33,691 nucleotides of DNA from CAZCQP01 sp964500895 (GCA_964500895.1 CAZCQP010000032.1:1-33691), one strand, 5' to 3'; counted from the first letter of the stretch, positions 6,961-15,428 are shown. The notes: a model not told the origin generated them from the letters alone. Numbers and translations are program-made.

Positions 6961-7986
6961 ATGTTTAAAGATAAAACGCTACTGATAACGGGCGGAACAG
7001 GCTCTTTTGGCAATGCAGTGCTGGCACGCCTGTTAAAAACAGACATCAGGGAGATTAGGATATTATCCAGAGACGAAAAAAAACAGGACGACATGCGCAA
7101 ACATTATAAAAATGACAAAATTAAGTTTTATATTGGGGACACCCGGGATTATGCCAGCGTGAAAAATGCAGTGGGGGGCGTGCATTATATTTTTCATGCT
7201 GCCGCACTTAAACAAGTGCCTTCCTGCGAGTTTTTTCCAATTGAAGCCCTTAAAACCAATGTTCTGGGAACGGAAAATGTGCTAAATGCGGCCATTGACG
7301 CAGGGGTTGGCAAAATCATTTGCCTCTCAACAGACAAAGCGGCCTATCCCATCAACGCCATGGGCATTTCTAAAGCCATGATGGAGAAGGTTTTTATTGC
7401 CAAGTCTAAAACCGTTAGCGGGCAACAAACCGTCATTTGCGGCACACGTTATGGCAATGTGATGGCGTCCAGAGGCAGTGTTATTCCACTGTTTGTAGAG
7501 CAAATTAAAAGCGGACAGCCTTTAACCATCACTTACGGGGAAATGACCCGTTTTATGATGAGCCTGGAAGAAAGCGTGGAATTGGTGCTCTTTGCCTTTG
7601 AGCACGGGCAGCAGGGGGAACTGTTTGTTCAAAAGGCACCGGCGTGCACCATTAGAACGTTAGCGGAAGCCCTTAAACAGTTGTTTGGGGCTGAAAATGA
7701 CATTAAAGAGATTGGCATTCGTCACGGGGAAAAAATTTACGAAACACTCTTGACAAAGGAGGAGATGTCTAAAGCGGTTGATATGGGGGATTTTTACAGG
7801 GTTGTGCCGGACAAGCGGGATTTGAATTACGACAAATATTTTGTTTCCGGTGACAGCCAGGGCATTTTAACCGATGACTATACGTCCGCCAATACCAAAA
7901 GGCTGGGTATTGAAGAAATGCAAGCGCTCCTTCTGAAGCTTCCTTATATACAAGACGAGCTGAAAGATTGGAGGCGCGATCCGTGA
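6961..7986 (+). CDS. capE: UDP-GlcNAc 4,6-dehydratase/epimerase, first step to UDP-L-FucNAc
   Basis: 341 residues, the usual length for CapE/FnlA/WbjB. This extended short-chain dehydrogenase has the NAD(P)-binding GGTGSFGN at 11-18, STDK at 123-126 and MGISK at 134-138. This MxxxK replaces the YxxxK of most relatives and is typical of the inverting dehydratases. It converts UDP-GlcNAc to the 4-keto-6-deoxy sugar with inversion at C5, the first step to UDP-N-acetyl-L-fucosamine in Staphylococcus aureus, Pseudomonas and E. coli. Ribosome site GAGGAG lies 3 bases before the ATG. The stop overlaps the start of capF by 4 bases (GTGA), so the two are translationally coupled. The downstream presence of capF- and capG-type genes supports this reading over PseB- or polysaccharide-type dehydratases. 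Confidence 0.92.
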   Translation: MFKDKTLLITGGTGSFGNAVLARLLKTDIREIRILSRDEKKQDDMRKHYKNDKIKFYIGDTRDYASVKNAVGGVHYIFHAAALKQVPSCEFFPIEALKTNVLGTENVLNAAIDAGVGKIICLSTDKAAYPINAMGISKAMMEKVFIAKSKTVSGQQTVICGTRYGNVMASRGSVIPLFVEQIKSGQPLTITYGEMTRFMMSLEESVELVLFAFEHGQQGELFVQKAPACTIRTLAEALKQLFGAENDIKEIGIRHGEKIYETLLTKEEMSKAVDMGDFYRVVPDKRDLNYDKYFVSGDSQGILTDDYTSANTKRLGIEEMQALLLKLPYIQDELKDWRRDP

Positions 7987-9110
7987 AAATTTTAGTAACA
8001 GGCAGCCAGGGATTTATAGGCAAGAACCTGGTGGCTCAATTAAAAAACAAAGGTTATCAAGATTTGCTGCTGTTTGATGTGGATACAAACGAAGGGTTGC
8101 TGGAGGATTATGCGGCACAATGCGCCTTTGTTTTCCATCTTGCAGGGGTGAACCGGCCGAATGATGCAGCGGAATTTGACAAGGGCAACCACCAGTTCAC
8201 CTGTAAGCTGCTGGAAAAGCTGCAAGCACAAGGAAACCATTGCCCTATTGTGGCGTGTTCGTCTATACAGGCCAGTGGTGACACCCCATACGGCAAAAGC
8301 AAGCGGAACATGGAACAAGCGCTATTTTCCCACGCAGAAACCACTGGTGCCCCTGTGTTTATATACCGGCTGCCCAATGTGTTTGGCAAATGGTGCAGGC
8401 CCAATTATAATTCGGCTGTGGCTACCTTCTGCTACAACATTGCAAGGCAGTTGGACATTCACCTGGATGACCCAGAAAAAATGATGCAGCTGGTTTACAT
8501 TGACGATGTGGTCAATGCCTTCATTAGAAATATGCATCAACCACCCACCACCGATGCCCAGCGGTTTTGCACTGTTCCGGTGGTGTATATGGTTAAGCTA
8601 GGCATCGTGGCAGATAAATTACGGGCTTTTTATGACAACCGCTTTTCCCTGGCCATGCCAAGCCTGGAATATGATTTTGACAGAAAACTATACGCCACCT
8701 ATGTGTCGTATTTGCCGGAAAAGCAGTTTGCGTATAATCTGGAACCCATAGAAGACAATAGGGGTTACTTCTGCGAATGTTTAAAAAACAGTGCCATGGG
8801 GCAAATTTCATTGTCCGTCACCAAGCCGGGTGTTGTGCGGGGTAACCATTGGCACCATACAAAAGTGGAAAAATTTTTGGTCATTCAAGGGGAGGCAGCC
8901 ATACGGTTCCGCCAAACGGGCACAGACCAAGGCCAAGTGATAGAATACCTGGTTTCCGGCGAAAAGCTGGAAATGATTGATATACCTGTGGGGTATACCC
9001 ATGCCATTGAAAACATAGGAAAAAACGATGTGATTACGCTCATCTGGTGCAGCGAATGTTTCGATCCCCAAAACCCAGACACCTATTTTGAACCGGTGTA
9101 CACACAATAA
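7983..9110 (+). CDS. capF: Bifunctional reductase with cupin domain, second step to UDP-L-FucNAc
   Basis: 375 residues from the GTG at 7983, which has GGAGG 8 bases upstream; an in-frame TTG at 7968 is less likely. The N-terminal short-chain reductase domain begins with GSQGFIG (7-13). The C-terminal cupin domain starts near residue 245 and has the metal-binding cluster HWHH at 289-292 with a Glu a few residues on. This fusion of reductase and cupin is diagnostic for CapF/FnlB/WbjC, which acts on the CapE product and reduces C4 to give UDP-2-acetamido-2,6-dideoxy-L-talose. The order capE-capF with a 4-base overlap agrees. A strong terminator follows within 20 bases, so capG is transcribed separately. 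Confidence 0.92.
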   Translation: MKILVTGSQGFIGKNLVAQLKNKGYQDLLLFDVDTNEGLLEDYAAQCAFVFHLAGVNRPNDAAEFDKGNHQFTCKLLEKLQAQGNHCPIVACSSIQASGDTPYGKSKRNMEQALFSHAETTGAPVFIYRLPNVFGKWCRPNYNSAVATFCYNIARQLDIHLDDPEKMMQLVYIDDVVNAFIRNMHQPPTTDAQRFCTVPVVYMVKLGIVADKLRAFYDNRFSLAMPSLEYDFDRKLYATYVSYLPEKQFAYNLEPIEDNRGYFCECLKNSAMGQISLSVTKPGVVRGNHWHHTKVEKFLVIQGEAAIRFRQTGTDQGQVIEYLVSGEKLEMIDIPVGYTHAIENIGKNDVITLIWCSECFDPQNPDTYFEPVYTQ

Positions 9111-9127
9111 ATCATATAGCCAATAAA

Positions 9128-9166
9128 CAGGGCCTTGCAAAAAAATTGCGCAAGGCCCTGTCTTTT
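9128..9166. terminator. Terminator between capF and the convergent glycosyltransferase gene
   Basis: CAGGGCCTTGC and GCAAGGCCCTG pair perfectly (11 bp) around an A-rich loop, followed on the plus strand by TCTTTT. The other strand reads into TTTATT, so it may serve both convergent genes. Confidence 0.85.
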
Positions 9167-9174
9167 AGAGGCTC

Positions 9175-10011
9175 TTACATAGATTTAAATTGTCCAGAGA
9201 AAAAATTGATATGCCACTGGCTTGTGTGCAGCTCGGCCAAGTGTTTAATGCCCATGGCGCCATACTGTTTGACAAGCCCGGCATAGTTAACCATTACGTT
9301 GTCTCCCATACCAAGCCGTTGCCCGGCAATGGCGTGATAAACCACGGAATGGAAACAAACTTTCGGTTTCCAGTGGGATCTGATGCCGTAGTAATAATAA
9401 TACCCTAACAACATGCTGTCGTCTTCAAAAGCTTGCTTGCCGGTGAGAAACTGATAATGGTAGCCACCGGTTTCTTTTAATATGTCTGCTTTGTGAATGC
9501 AGGGGTTGGTAAAGCCAGGGACAACAGCATCCTCTTGAAGCTGGGATAAGTAGGCATCCATCTGCTCCAAGGTGCCTGGGGGAGGGGGAGCTTTTTTTCC
9601 AATAAAGCCTAGTGTGCCGTGTTGGTCTACAATACCACAGCTGATGATGGGTTCGTCATGGGTTTCCAAATAGGTGACCAAGGGGTCTTCCCAATGGTGG
9701 GTAAAAATCATGTCCAGGTGAATTTCGCTAATAAACCGGGTGTCTGGAAGCTGCTCCCATATGGCTTCAAAGCAACTTTGCCGGCCTTTCACTGTGCCCA
9801 CATTCACCCCGTCACCAATGACGATGCAGTTTAAATCAAAGGGCCTTAAATAATCTTCAACCATTTCGTTTGTCCAAAACCCTTGGTTATAGACCACAAC
9901 GGTTTTATAAGTGCTTTTTTCCAAAGATAATAAGCATTTTTGTGCAAGTTCCAAGTCCTCGTTTAGTCGGTTTTCTCGCATTAAAAATAATAGTGTATGC
10001 ACCAATTCCAA
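9175..10011 (-). CDS. GT2-like glycosyltransferase, stand-alone, inserted in the cap cluster
   Basis: 278 residues from a TTG at 10011; the frame opens with a GTG at 10020, but the ribosome site AAAGGAG overlaps that GTG and is 8 bases from the TTG. Features recall GT-A fold family 2 transferases: a strand-helix start with VVVYNQG, then VIGDGVNVGTVKGRQ (nucleotide-binding-like), a DxD-like region reading EIHLDMIF, and near residue 185-195 FEDDSMLLGYYYYYG, in the position of the usual acidic catalytic motif. No signal peptide or membrane helix, so it acts in the cytoplasm. It points against capF and divergently from capG, so it has its own promoter. In Clostridioides difficile the spore glycosyltransferase sgtA lies next to bclA3; by analogy this enzyme might glycosylate the nearby collagen-like proteins. 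Family assignment is by eye, acceptor unknown. Confidence 0.62.
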   Translation of the reverse strand: MELVHTLLFLMRENRLNEDLELAQKCLLSLEKSTYKTVVVYNQGFWTNEMVEDYLRPFDLNCIVIGDGVNVGTVKGRQSCFEAIWEQLPDTRFISEIHLDMIFTHHWEDPLVTYLETHDEPIISCGIVDQHGTLGFIGKKAPPPPGTLEQMDAYLSQLQEDAVVPGFTNPCIHKADILKETGGYHYQFLTGKQAFEDDSMLLGYYYYYGIRSHWKPKVCFHSVVYHAIAGQRLGMGDNVMVNYAGLVKQYGAMGIKHLAELHTSQWHINFFSGQFKSM

Positions 10012-10154
10012 ATTAAGCACTCCTTTGTTTTGTAATAACGGATTTTTTTATCATATGTGTGTTAAATGAAAATGTGTAAGCAAGCTTATCCTCTGTCACT
10101 TTCAATGGTGGTGAGCCATACAATAAGCGTATGAATGGGTGGAAATGAGGGATA

Positions 10155-11297
10155 GTGTTGGGAAAACTGAAATTAATGACGGTTATCGGTACCCGCCCGG
10201 AGATTATTCGGCTCTCTGAAGTGATTAAAGCTTGCGATAAAGCTTTTGACCATGTTTTGGTGCATACAGGGCAAAACTGGGACTATACATTAAATGAAAT
10301 CTTTTTTGAGGACTTGCAGTTAAGAAAGCCCGATATTTACTTAAACTGTGCCGGAGAAACCCTGGGGCAAACCATGGGCAACATCATTGAAAAGTCTTAT
10401 GCAACCATGGAAAAGTGCAAGCCGGACGCCCTTTTAATTTTAGGGGACACCAATTCCGCATTGTCTGCCATATCTGCAAAACGGTTAAAGATACCCATTT
10501 TTCACATGGAAGCCGGTAACCGCTGTTTTGACCAAAATGTGCCGGAAGAAATTAACCGCAAGCTGGTAGACCATCTGTCGGACGTGAACCTGGCGTATAC
10601 GGAGCATTCCAGGCGCTACTTGCTGAGGGAAGGCATTGAGGGCAAACACGTATTTGTAACGGGTTCTCCCATAACAGAAGTGCTGCAAAAGCATAAGCTG
10701 CGCATAGCCCAAAGTGATGTTTTGCAAAGACTGTCGCTAACAAAAGGCCAGTATCTGCTGGTTTCTGCCCACAGAGAAGAAAACATAGACATGGAGCACC
10801 ATTTCCTTGCATTGATGACGGCCATTAATGCCATGGCCGAAACGTATCACATGCCAATCATCTATTCTGTACACCCCAGAAGTAAAAAGTTTATTCAGCA
10901 AAGACAGTTTCAATTTCACCCCCTGGTTCAGCCCATGGTGCCTTTTGGGTTTTTGGACTATAACCAGCTTCAAAAAAATGCTTTTTGTGTGTTGTCCGAT
11001 AGCGGAACACTTTCAGAAGAAAGTGCTATTTTGGGCTTTCCTGCTGTTTTAATCCGAACATCAACGGAAAGGCCGGAAGTGCTGGACAAAGGAACCATGG
11101 TTATCGGGGGCATTACCTTTGAGGACATTTTGCAGGCCGTACAACTGGCCACCATGTACCATGAAGGTGAGAAAGATAATATCGCCATTCCAGACTACAC
11201 AGACGTAAACGTTTCTGTAAAAGTGGTGAAGTTGATTCAAAGCTATACGAAGATTATTAATGCATCTGTCTGGCGAAAACGGTTTGAATGGAGGTGA
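10155..11297 (+). CDS. capG: UDP-N-acetyl-L-fucosamine synthase, 2-epimerase, last step
   Basis: 380 residues, a member of the UDP-GlcNAc 2-epimerase (GT-B fold) family. It starts with TVIGTRPEIIRLSEVI and has the signature HMEAGNRCFDQNVPEEINRK near 117-136. The form GNRCFD and SDVNLAYTEH is typical of CapG/FnlC/WbjD rather than WecB. These epimerise C2 of UDP-2-acetamido-2,6-dideoxy-L-talose to give UDP-L-FucNAc. The start is GTG with AGG 4-5 bases upstream; TTG at 10158 is a close alternative. Separated from capE-capF by the opposite-strand glycosyltransferase, so probably a second transcript. Its last codons and stop contain the ribosome site of the hemerythrin gene. Confidence 0.92.
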   Translation: MLGKLKLMTVIGTRPEIIRLSEVIKACDKAFDHVLVHTGQNWDYTLNEIFFEDLQLRKPDIYLNCAGETLGQTMGNIIEKSYATMEKCKPDALLILGDTNSALSAISAKRLKIPIFHMEAGNRCFDQNVPEEINRKLVDHLSDVNLAYTEHSRRYLLREGIEGKHVFVTGSPITEVLQKHKLRIAQSDVLQRLSLTKGQYLLVSAHREENIDMEHHFLALMTAINAMAETYHMPIIYSVHPRSKKFIQQRQFQFHPLVQPMVPFGFLDYNQLQKNAFCVLSDSGTLSEESAILGFPAVLIRTSTERPEVLDKGTMVIGGITFEDILQAVQLATMYHEGEKDNIAIPDYTDVNVSVKVVKLIQSYTKIINASVWRKRFEWR

Positions 11298-11303
11298 TGG
11301 GCC

Positions 11304-11945
11304 ATGGTTTTTCAAACACAGCAAAAGCCGGTTAATGAAGAAGTTTCGCCGATTGAAGACTTAATGCGTGAACATGGGGTGTTGCAAAGGATACTGCTTA
11401 TTTACAAACAAGTGATTGTGCAATTAAAAGCAAACCTGTTATACCCAAATCCGGTGGTGTTGCAGTCTGCCCATAAAGCATCGGAAATCATGCAAAAGTT
11501 TATTGATGAATACCACCAGCATTTGGAGGAGCAATATGTTTTTCCTGTGTTATCTGGGCAGGAAGATTTGAAGCCGCTGATTGATACACTATTCAAACAG
11601 CATCATGCGGCTTCCTGCCTGACCGAACATATTTTGTACCTGTCAAGGGGCAAAGGCGCTTTGCAAAAAGGTGCGCTCATTTACAACTTGTGGGCCATGA
11701 TTCAAATGTATGAACCCCATGCAGCCCGGGAAGATACGGTGGTTTTCCCAGCGTTTCACAAGCTTTTATCGCCCATGGAACTGGATGCTTTGGGGGAAAA
11801 GTTTGAAGCCATCGAAGAACAAAAATTTGGCAAAAATGGTTTTGAAACGGTGGTGGAGGAAGTGGCGCAAATTGAAAAGGCGCTAGGTATCTGGGATATT
11901 GCCCAGTTTACAGCGCCTTGTGTTCCTATTAAAAGCAAATCCTAA
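11304..11945 (+). CDS. Hemerythrin-like (HHE) domain protein
   Basis: 213 residues. The four-helix di-iron pattern is visible: H24 in MREHGVL, H71 and E75 in YHQHLEEQYVFP, H100/H101 in KQHHAAS, H139 and E143 in PHAAREDTVVFPAF. Such proteins bind O2 or NO or store/repair iron in anaerobes and microaerobes; the exact role cannot be told. No membrane or signalling domain is attached. It begins 6 bases after capG, and its GGAGGTGA ribosome site (11290-11297) spans the capG stop, so the two are co-translated. A pathway link with FucNAc synthesis is not obvious. The stop overlaps that of the convergent YkvI-family gene by 3 bases, with no room for a terminator between them. Confidence 0.85.
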   Translation: MVFQTQQKPVNEEVSPIEDLMREHGVLQRILLIYKQVIVQLKANLLYPNPVVLQSAHKASEIMQKFIDEYHQHLEEQYVFPVLSGQEDLKPLIDTLFKQHHAASCLTEHILYLSRGKGALQKGALIYNLWAMIQMYEPHAAREDTVVFPAFHKLLSPMELDALGEKFEAIEEQKFGKNGFETVVEEVAQIEKALGIWDIAQFTAPCVPIKSKS

Positions 11946-12976
11946 AGTTTCTTTTGTGGATTCCGAAACATAATGGCCCCCATTTGCAAAAGCCCAAACA
12001 GCCCGAATAAAGGATAAACCCGCCCCACAAAAGTTGAAAAGCCAATTTGAGACAGGGCAATTGCCCCCAAGGTGACCAGCGCCTTCACTACGATTTCCGG
12101 CAAAGGCCACGTGCGGCATAGGATGCGGATAAAAGCAAAACCATTGGCCAGCGCTGTGGTGTAAATGGCCATGGTGAGCACAACCAGATAAATGGTATGT
12201 AAGGCAAAAGGATAAGTGGTGACAATGGGCAAAAGAGGAATTTCAAACCGGTACGCATACAGGGAAGAAAACAAAGGCAGCGCCAAGCATAGGCCTAAAG
12301 CTGTCATGGCAATGCCCCCCAGCAAAGCGCTCCAAAACGCTACACGGGGCTTGGAAACTAGCCCGCCCATGGTGGAGAGCACCACCACAGCCGTGAGCAA
12401 ATTGTAGGCCCCGTAGGTGAGGGCAGACAGCAGCCAAGGGCTTTGAAAAAAAGACTCGGGCCATGCCCCCACGGCCACATGCTCAAAGTAGAACGTATAC
12501 AGGCCGATGACAATGCCCCCTGCCACCATGATGGGGGCTAGTATGGCGTTGATGTTTACCAGGCCGTCTAAATCAAACAAAAAAGTGACAAAGCACAAAA
12601 AGGCCAATACAGCCACCCCAGTGCCTTTTTGTACACCAAAGGCTTCCTGAATGACTGCGCCGCCCCCGGCCAGCATGGTGGCAAAAAGCACAAAGAGAAA
12701 CAGCGCCACAGACCACTGCACCAGCGGTCCCAGTTTCTTGCCCAGCACAGTTTTGACAAACACGTCATAGTCTGTGATGCGAAGCCGATGGCACAGCAAC
12801 AAGGTACGGTAGCCCACGTAAAAAAACAACAGCCCTGCTACTAAAATGCCTATATAACCGACTTTGCCAAATCGCACAAAAAAGCTGTAAAGCTCTTGCC
12901 CAGAGGCAAACCCGGCCCCCAACACCATGGCCGTATACACCCCGGCAATTTTAAGAATATTTTTTATATCTCCCAT
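11942..12976 (-). CDS. YkvI-family membrane transporter
   Basis: 344 residues, almost entirely hydrophobic, about ten membrane helices. The N-terminal AGVYTAMVLGAGFASGQEL is the first helix with the glycine-rich break typical of APC/LeuT-fold carriers and matches the YkvI family. Substrate is unknown; related carriers move amino acids or similar solutes. The start ATG at 12976 has no ribosome site at the usual distance except GAGGGG at 12985-12990, which lies inside the downstream arm of the terminator behind yebC. No separate promoter is evident, so it may depend on read-through from yebC. Ends overlap with the convergent hemerythrin gene. Confidence 0.8.
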   Translation of the reverse strand: MGDIKNILKIAGVYTAMVLGAGFASGQELYSFFVRFGKVGYIGILVAGLLFFYVGYRTLLLCHRLRITDYDVFVKTVLGKKLGPLVQWSVALFLFVLFATMLAGGGAVIQEAFGVQKGTGVAVLAFLCFVTFLFDLDGLVNINAILAPIMVAGGIVIGLYTFYFEHVAVGAWPESFFQSPWLLSALTYGAYNLLTAVVVLSTMGGLVSKPRVAFWSALLGGIAMTALGLCLALPLFSSLYAYRFEIPLLPIVTTYPFALHTIYLVVLTMAIYTTALANGFAFIRILCRTWPLPEIVVKALVTLGAIALSQIGFSTFVGRVYPLFGLFGLLQMGAIMFRNPQKKL

Positions 12977-12978
12977 AT

Positions 12979-13030
12979 AAAAAACCCCTCACATACAATA
13001 AACACTTTGGTTTATGTATATGAGAGGGTT
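12979..13030 (-). terminator. Terminator hairpin after yebC, overlapping the ribosome site of the YkvI gene
   Basis: On the minus strand a C-rich arm (from about 13029) pairs with a G-rich arm ending in GAGGGG, with small bulges, around a loop near 13005-13012. TTTTTT follows. It starts 17 bases after the yebC stop. The GAGGGG at the end of the hairpin is also the only candidate ribosome site for the next gene. Confidence 0.7.
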
Positions 13031-13046
13031 CATGGGGTCATGCAAA

Positions 13047-13781
13047 TTATTCGTCCTCGTTGGCCCAATTGTGCCAGACGTTTTGCACATCGTCTTCATC
13101 ATCCAGCAAGTCCAGCAGTTTGCGCATCTTTTTAAGGTCTTCTTCTTGGGTAAGCTCCACTGTGGTTTGAGGAATTTTGGTTACCTCGGCAGACACCATC
13201 ACAATGCCTTGGCTTTCCAACGTTTCCCGCACAGCAGAAAAGCTTTCGGGGCTGGTGAAAATTTCATAGCCTTCCTCTTGGGGCACAAAATCTTCTGCAC
13301 CTGCATCCAACGCTTGCAGCATAAAAGCGTCTTCATCCAGCTTGGGGTCTTTTTCCACCATAATAAGCCCTTTTTCATCAAACATGAAAGACACACAGCC
13401 ACTGGTGCCCATGTTGCCGTTGCCCTTTGTAAAGGCGTTGCGCACATTGGCGGCCGCACGGTTGCGATTGTCTGTTAAAACCTCCACAATAACGGCCACC
13501 CCGTTGGGGCCGTAGCCTTCGTACACAATGTTTTCATAGTTCACGGCGTTTAAATCTCCGGCGGCCTTCTTAATGCTACGGTCAATAGTGTCACCAGGCA
13601 TGTTTTCACGTTTGGCCTTGGAAACAATGTCCCTAAGGCGGCTGTTAATGGCTGGGTCTGGCCCGCCAGCCTTTACGGCCACAGCAATTTCACGGCCGAT
13701 GCGGGTGAATATTTTGCCTCTTTTAGCATCATTTTTTTCTTTTTTATGTTTGATATTGGCAAACTTAGAATGTCCTGACAT
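13047..13781 (-). CDS. yebC: YebC/PmpR/TACO1-family protein
   Basis: 244 residues from the ATG at 13781, giving the canonical start MSGHSKFANIKHKKEKNDAKRGK(I/F); GGAGGG lies 4-5 bases upstream, so the longer open frame to 13820 is not used. The three-domain fold is recognised by AGGPDPAINSRLRDIVSKAKRENMPGD (split here only by eye) and YEGYGPNGVAVIVEVLTDN near residue 95. Long annotated as a transcriptional regulator; mitochondrial TACO1 is a translation activator, and recent work on bacterial homologues points to helping ribosomes through difficult, proline-rich stretches. The C-terminus is acidic (LLDDEDDVQNVWHN). It follows comM by 81 bases. Confidence 0.93.
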   Translation of the reverse strand: MSGHSKFANIKHKKEKNDAKRGKIFTRIGREIAVAVKAGGPDPAINSRLRDIVSKAKRENMPGDTIDRSIKKAAGDLNAVNYENIVYEGYGPNGVAVIVEVLTDNRNRAAANVRNAFTKGNGNMGTSGCVSFMFDEKGLIMVEKDPKLDEDAFMLQALDAGAEDFVPQEEGYEIFTSPESFSAVRETLESQGIVMVSAEVTKIPQTTVELTQEEDLKKMRKLLDLLDDEDDVQNVWHNWANEDE

Positions 13782-13811
13782 GGTACCCTCCGTATATAAA
13801 AATCTTGTAAC

Positions 13812-13841
13812 ATCATACACGCTGGTTGCAAAAAATGCAAC
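13812..13841 (-). promoter_or_regulatory. Possible yebC promoter with a perfect dyad at the -35
   Basis: Minus strand: GTTGCA and TGCAAC form a perfect 6-bp dyad around five T (13841-13825). A weak TTGCAT -35 lies inside it, and TATGAT (13817-13812) follows after 17 bases. The -10 matches 5 of 6, the -35 only 3 of 6. Confidence 0.3.
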
Positions 13842-13862
13842 TGTAAAAATGCTATGTCATGT

Positions 13863-15392
13863 TTAGCCCCAGTATTTTCGGTCTAAGCTTCTGTATTGTA
13901 TGGCTTCTGCCAAATGGTGGGGCAAAATGGCTGCCGACTGTTCCAAATCTGCTATGGTTCGGGCCAATTTTTGCACCTTGTGGCACGCCCGCATACTGAA
14001 TTTTAAATGGCTGAATGCTTTTTGCAGCAGCTTTTGGCCGCCTTCGTCCAGTGGGCAGTAGACTTCCACCTGCTTAGAATCCATCTGGGCGTTAAACCGG
14101 GTGGGCAAACCTTGAAACCGCTGCTGCTGAATGTCAATGGCCGCAAGCACCCGTTCTTTGATTTCGGCAGAGCTTTGGCTGGGGCGTTCTCGGCTTAAAT
14201 CATCAAACCGCACCGCAGGCACTTCCACATGGATGTCAAAGCGGTCTAAAAGGGGGCCGGAAATTTTGCCCAAATATCGGCTGATTTCGTTTTGGGTGCA
14301 GGTGCAAGCCGTTCCACCGCTGCCGTAATGGCCCCAGGGGCATGGGTTCATGGAAGCCAGCAGCACAAAACGTGAAGGATAGGTGAGGGTGCCGTTCACC
14401 CTTGCAATGGTTACCTGGCCTTCTTCTAAAGGCTGGCGCATCACTTCCAGCACGTTTTTGCCAAACTCCGGCAGCTCGTCCAAAAAAAGTACCCCGTTGT
14501 GGGCCAGGCTGATTTCACCGGGCTTGGGAATGCGGCCACCCCCGGTTAATGCAGAGTAGGAAATGGTGTGGTGGGGGGAGCGGAAAGGCCGCCGGGTAAC
14601 CAGGCTGTTTTTGCTTTCCAAAAGGCCGGCCACACTATATATTTGGGTCACTTCTATGCTTTCCTGGAAGGTAAGGTCCGGCAAAATGCTGGGGAAACGT
14701 TTGGCCATCATGGTTTTGCCGGAACCGGGCGGGCCCAGCATCAGCACATTATGGGCACCGGCGGCGGCAATTTCCAGTGTGCGTTTGCCCATGTCCTGCC
14801 CTTTCACTTCGGCAAAATCTAATAAATGTTGGTTGGATTCGGCAAACAGCTTGTCCACGTCCACCACCACCGGAGGCATGGGGGACTGGTTAAAATGGCT
14901 GATGACCTGGGTTAAATGCCCGGCACCCACAATGTGCATGCCTTTCACTAAAGCAGCTTCTGCGCCGTTTTCCTGGGGCACAATGCACTGGGTAATGCCG
15001 GTGGCTTGCATATGGGCCACCATGGGCAGAATGCCGTTTACCGGGCGAATGGAGCCGTCCAGAGAAAGCTCCCCCGCTATGAATATGTTTTGCAGCTTTT
15101 CCGGGGCTACTACACCCATGCAAGCCAAAATGCCCATGGCAATGGGCAAGTCGAAAGCGGGGCCTTCCTTGCGCATATGAGCAGGGGCTAGGTTGACGGT
15201 AATGTGCTTAATGGGAAAAGGGTGCCCACAGTTTTTAATGGCAGTTTTTACCCGCTCACGGGATTCCTTCACAGCAGAGTCTGGCAGGCCCACAATGTCA
15301 AAGGCCGGAAGCCCGGCAGTAATATCCACTTCCACCTCTACATGATAGCCCTCAATGCCCGTTAGCGCACCGCTTAAAATTTTGGCCAGCAT
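13863..15392 (-). CDS. comM: ComM/YifB-family AAA+ ATPase (Mg-chelatase-like)
   Basis: 509 residues from the ATG at 15392, which has GGAGG 8 bases upstream; YifB of E. coli is of similar length. The N-terminal ChlI-like domain has GLPAFDIVGLPDSAVKESRE, and the AAA+ core has Walker A GPPGSGKT at 220-227 and Walker B LFLDEL at about 302-307. A Cys-containing insertion reads NPCPWGHYGSGG, and a C-terminal Mg-chelatase domain ends in AEAIQYRSLDRKYWG. In naturally competent bacteria ComM is a hexameric helicase that extends the joint between incoming and resident DNA during transformation. It diverges from dprA, the RecA loader of the same process, across 138 bases with touching promoters. Intact, all motifs present. 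Confidence 0.93.
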   Translation of the reverse strand: MLAKILSGALTGIEGYHVEVEVDITAGLPAFDIVGLPDSAVKESRERVKTAIKNCGHPFPIKHITVNLAPAHMRKEGPAFDLPIAMGILACMGVVAPEKLQNIFIAGELSLDGSIRPVNGILPMVAHMQATGITQCIVPQENGAEAALVKGMHIVGAGHLTQVISHFNQSPMPPVVVDVDKLFAESNQHLLDFAEVKGQDMGKRTLEIAAAGAHNVLMLGPPGSGKTMMAKRFPSILPDLTFQESIEVTQIYSVAGLLESKNSLVTRRPFRSPHHTISYSALTGGGRIPKPGEISLAHNGVLFLDELPEFGKNVLEVMRQPLEEGQVTIARVNGTLTYPSRFVLLASMNPCPWGHYGSGGTACTCTQNEISRYLGKISGPLLDRFDIHVEVPAVRFDDLSRERPSQSSAEIKERVLAAIDIQQQRFQGLPTRFNAQMDSKQVEVYCPLDEGGQKLLQKAFSHLKFSMRACHKVQKLARTIADLEQSAAILPHHLAEAIQYRSLDRKYWG

Positions 15393-15428
15393 GGGCGCAA
15401 CCTCCCCCCTCAAACAGTGCTTTGTTAT

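Noticed and set aside
10021..10154. Promoters in the divergent region between the glycosyltransferase and capG
   Set aside because: TACAAT (10119-10124) and a minus-strand TATGAT are present, but no convincing -35 boxes go with them; nothing firm to call.
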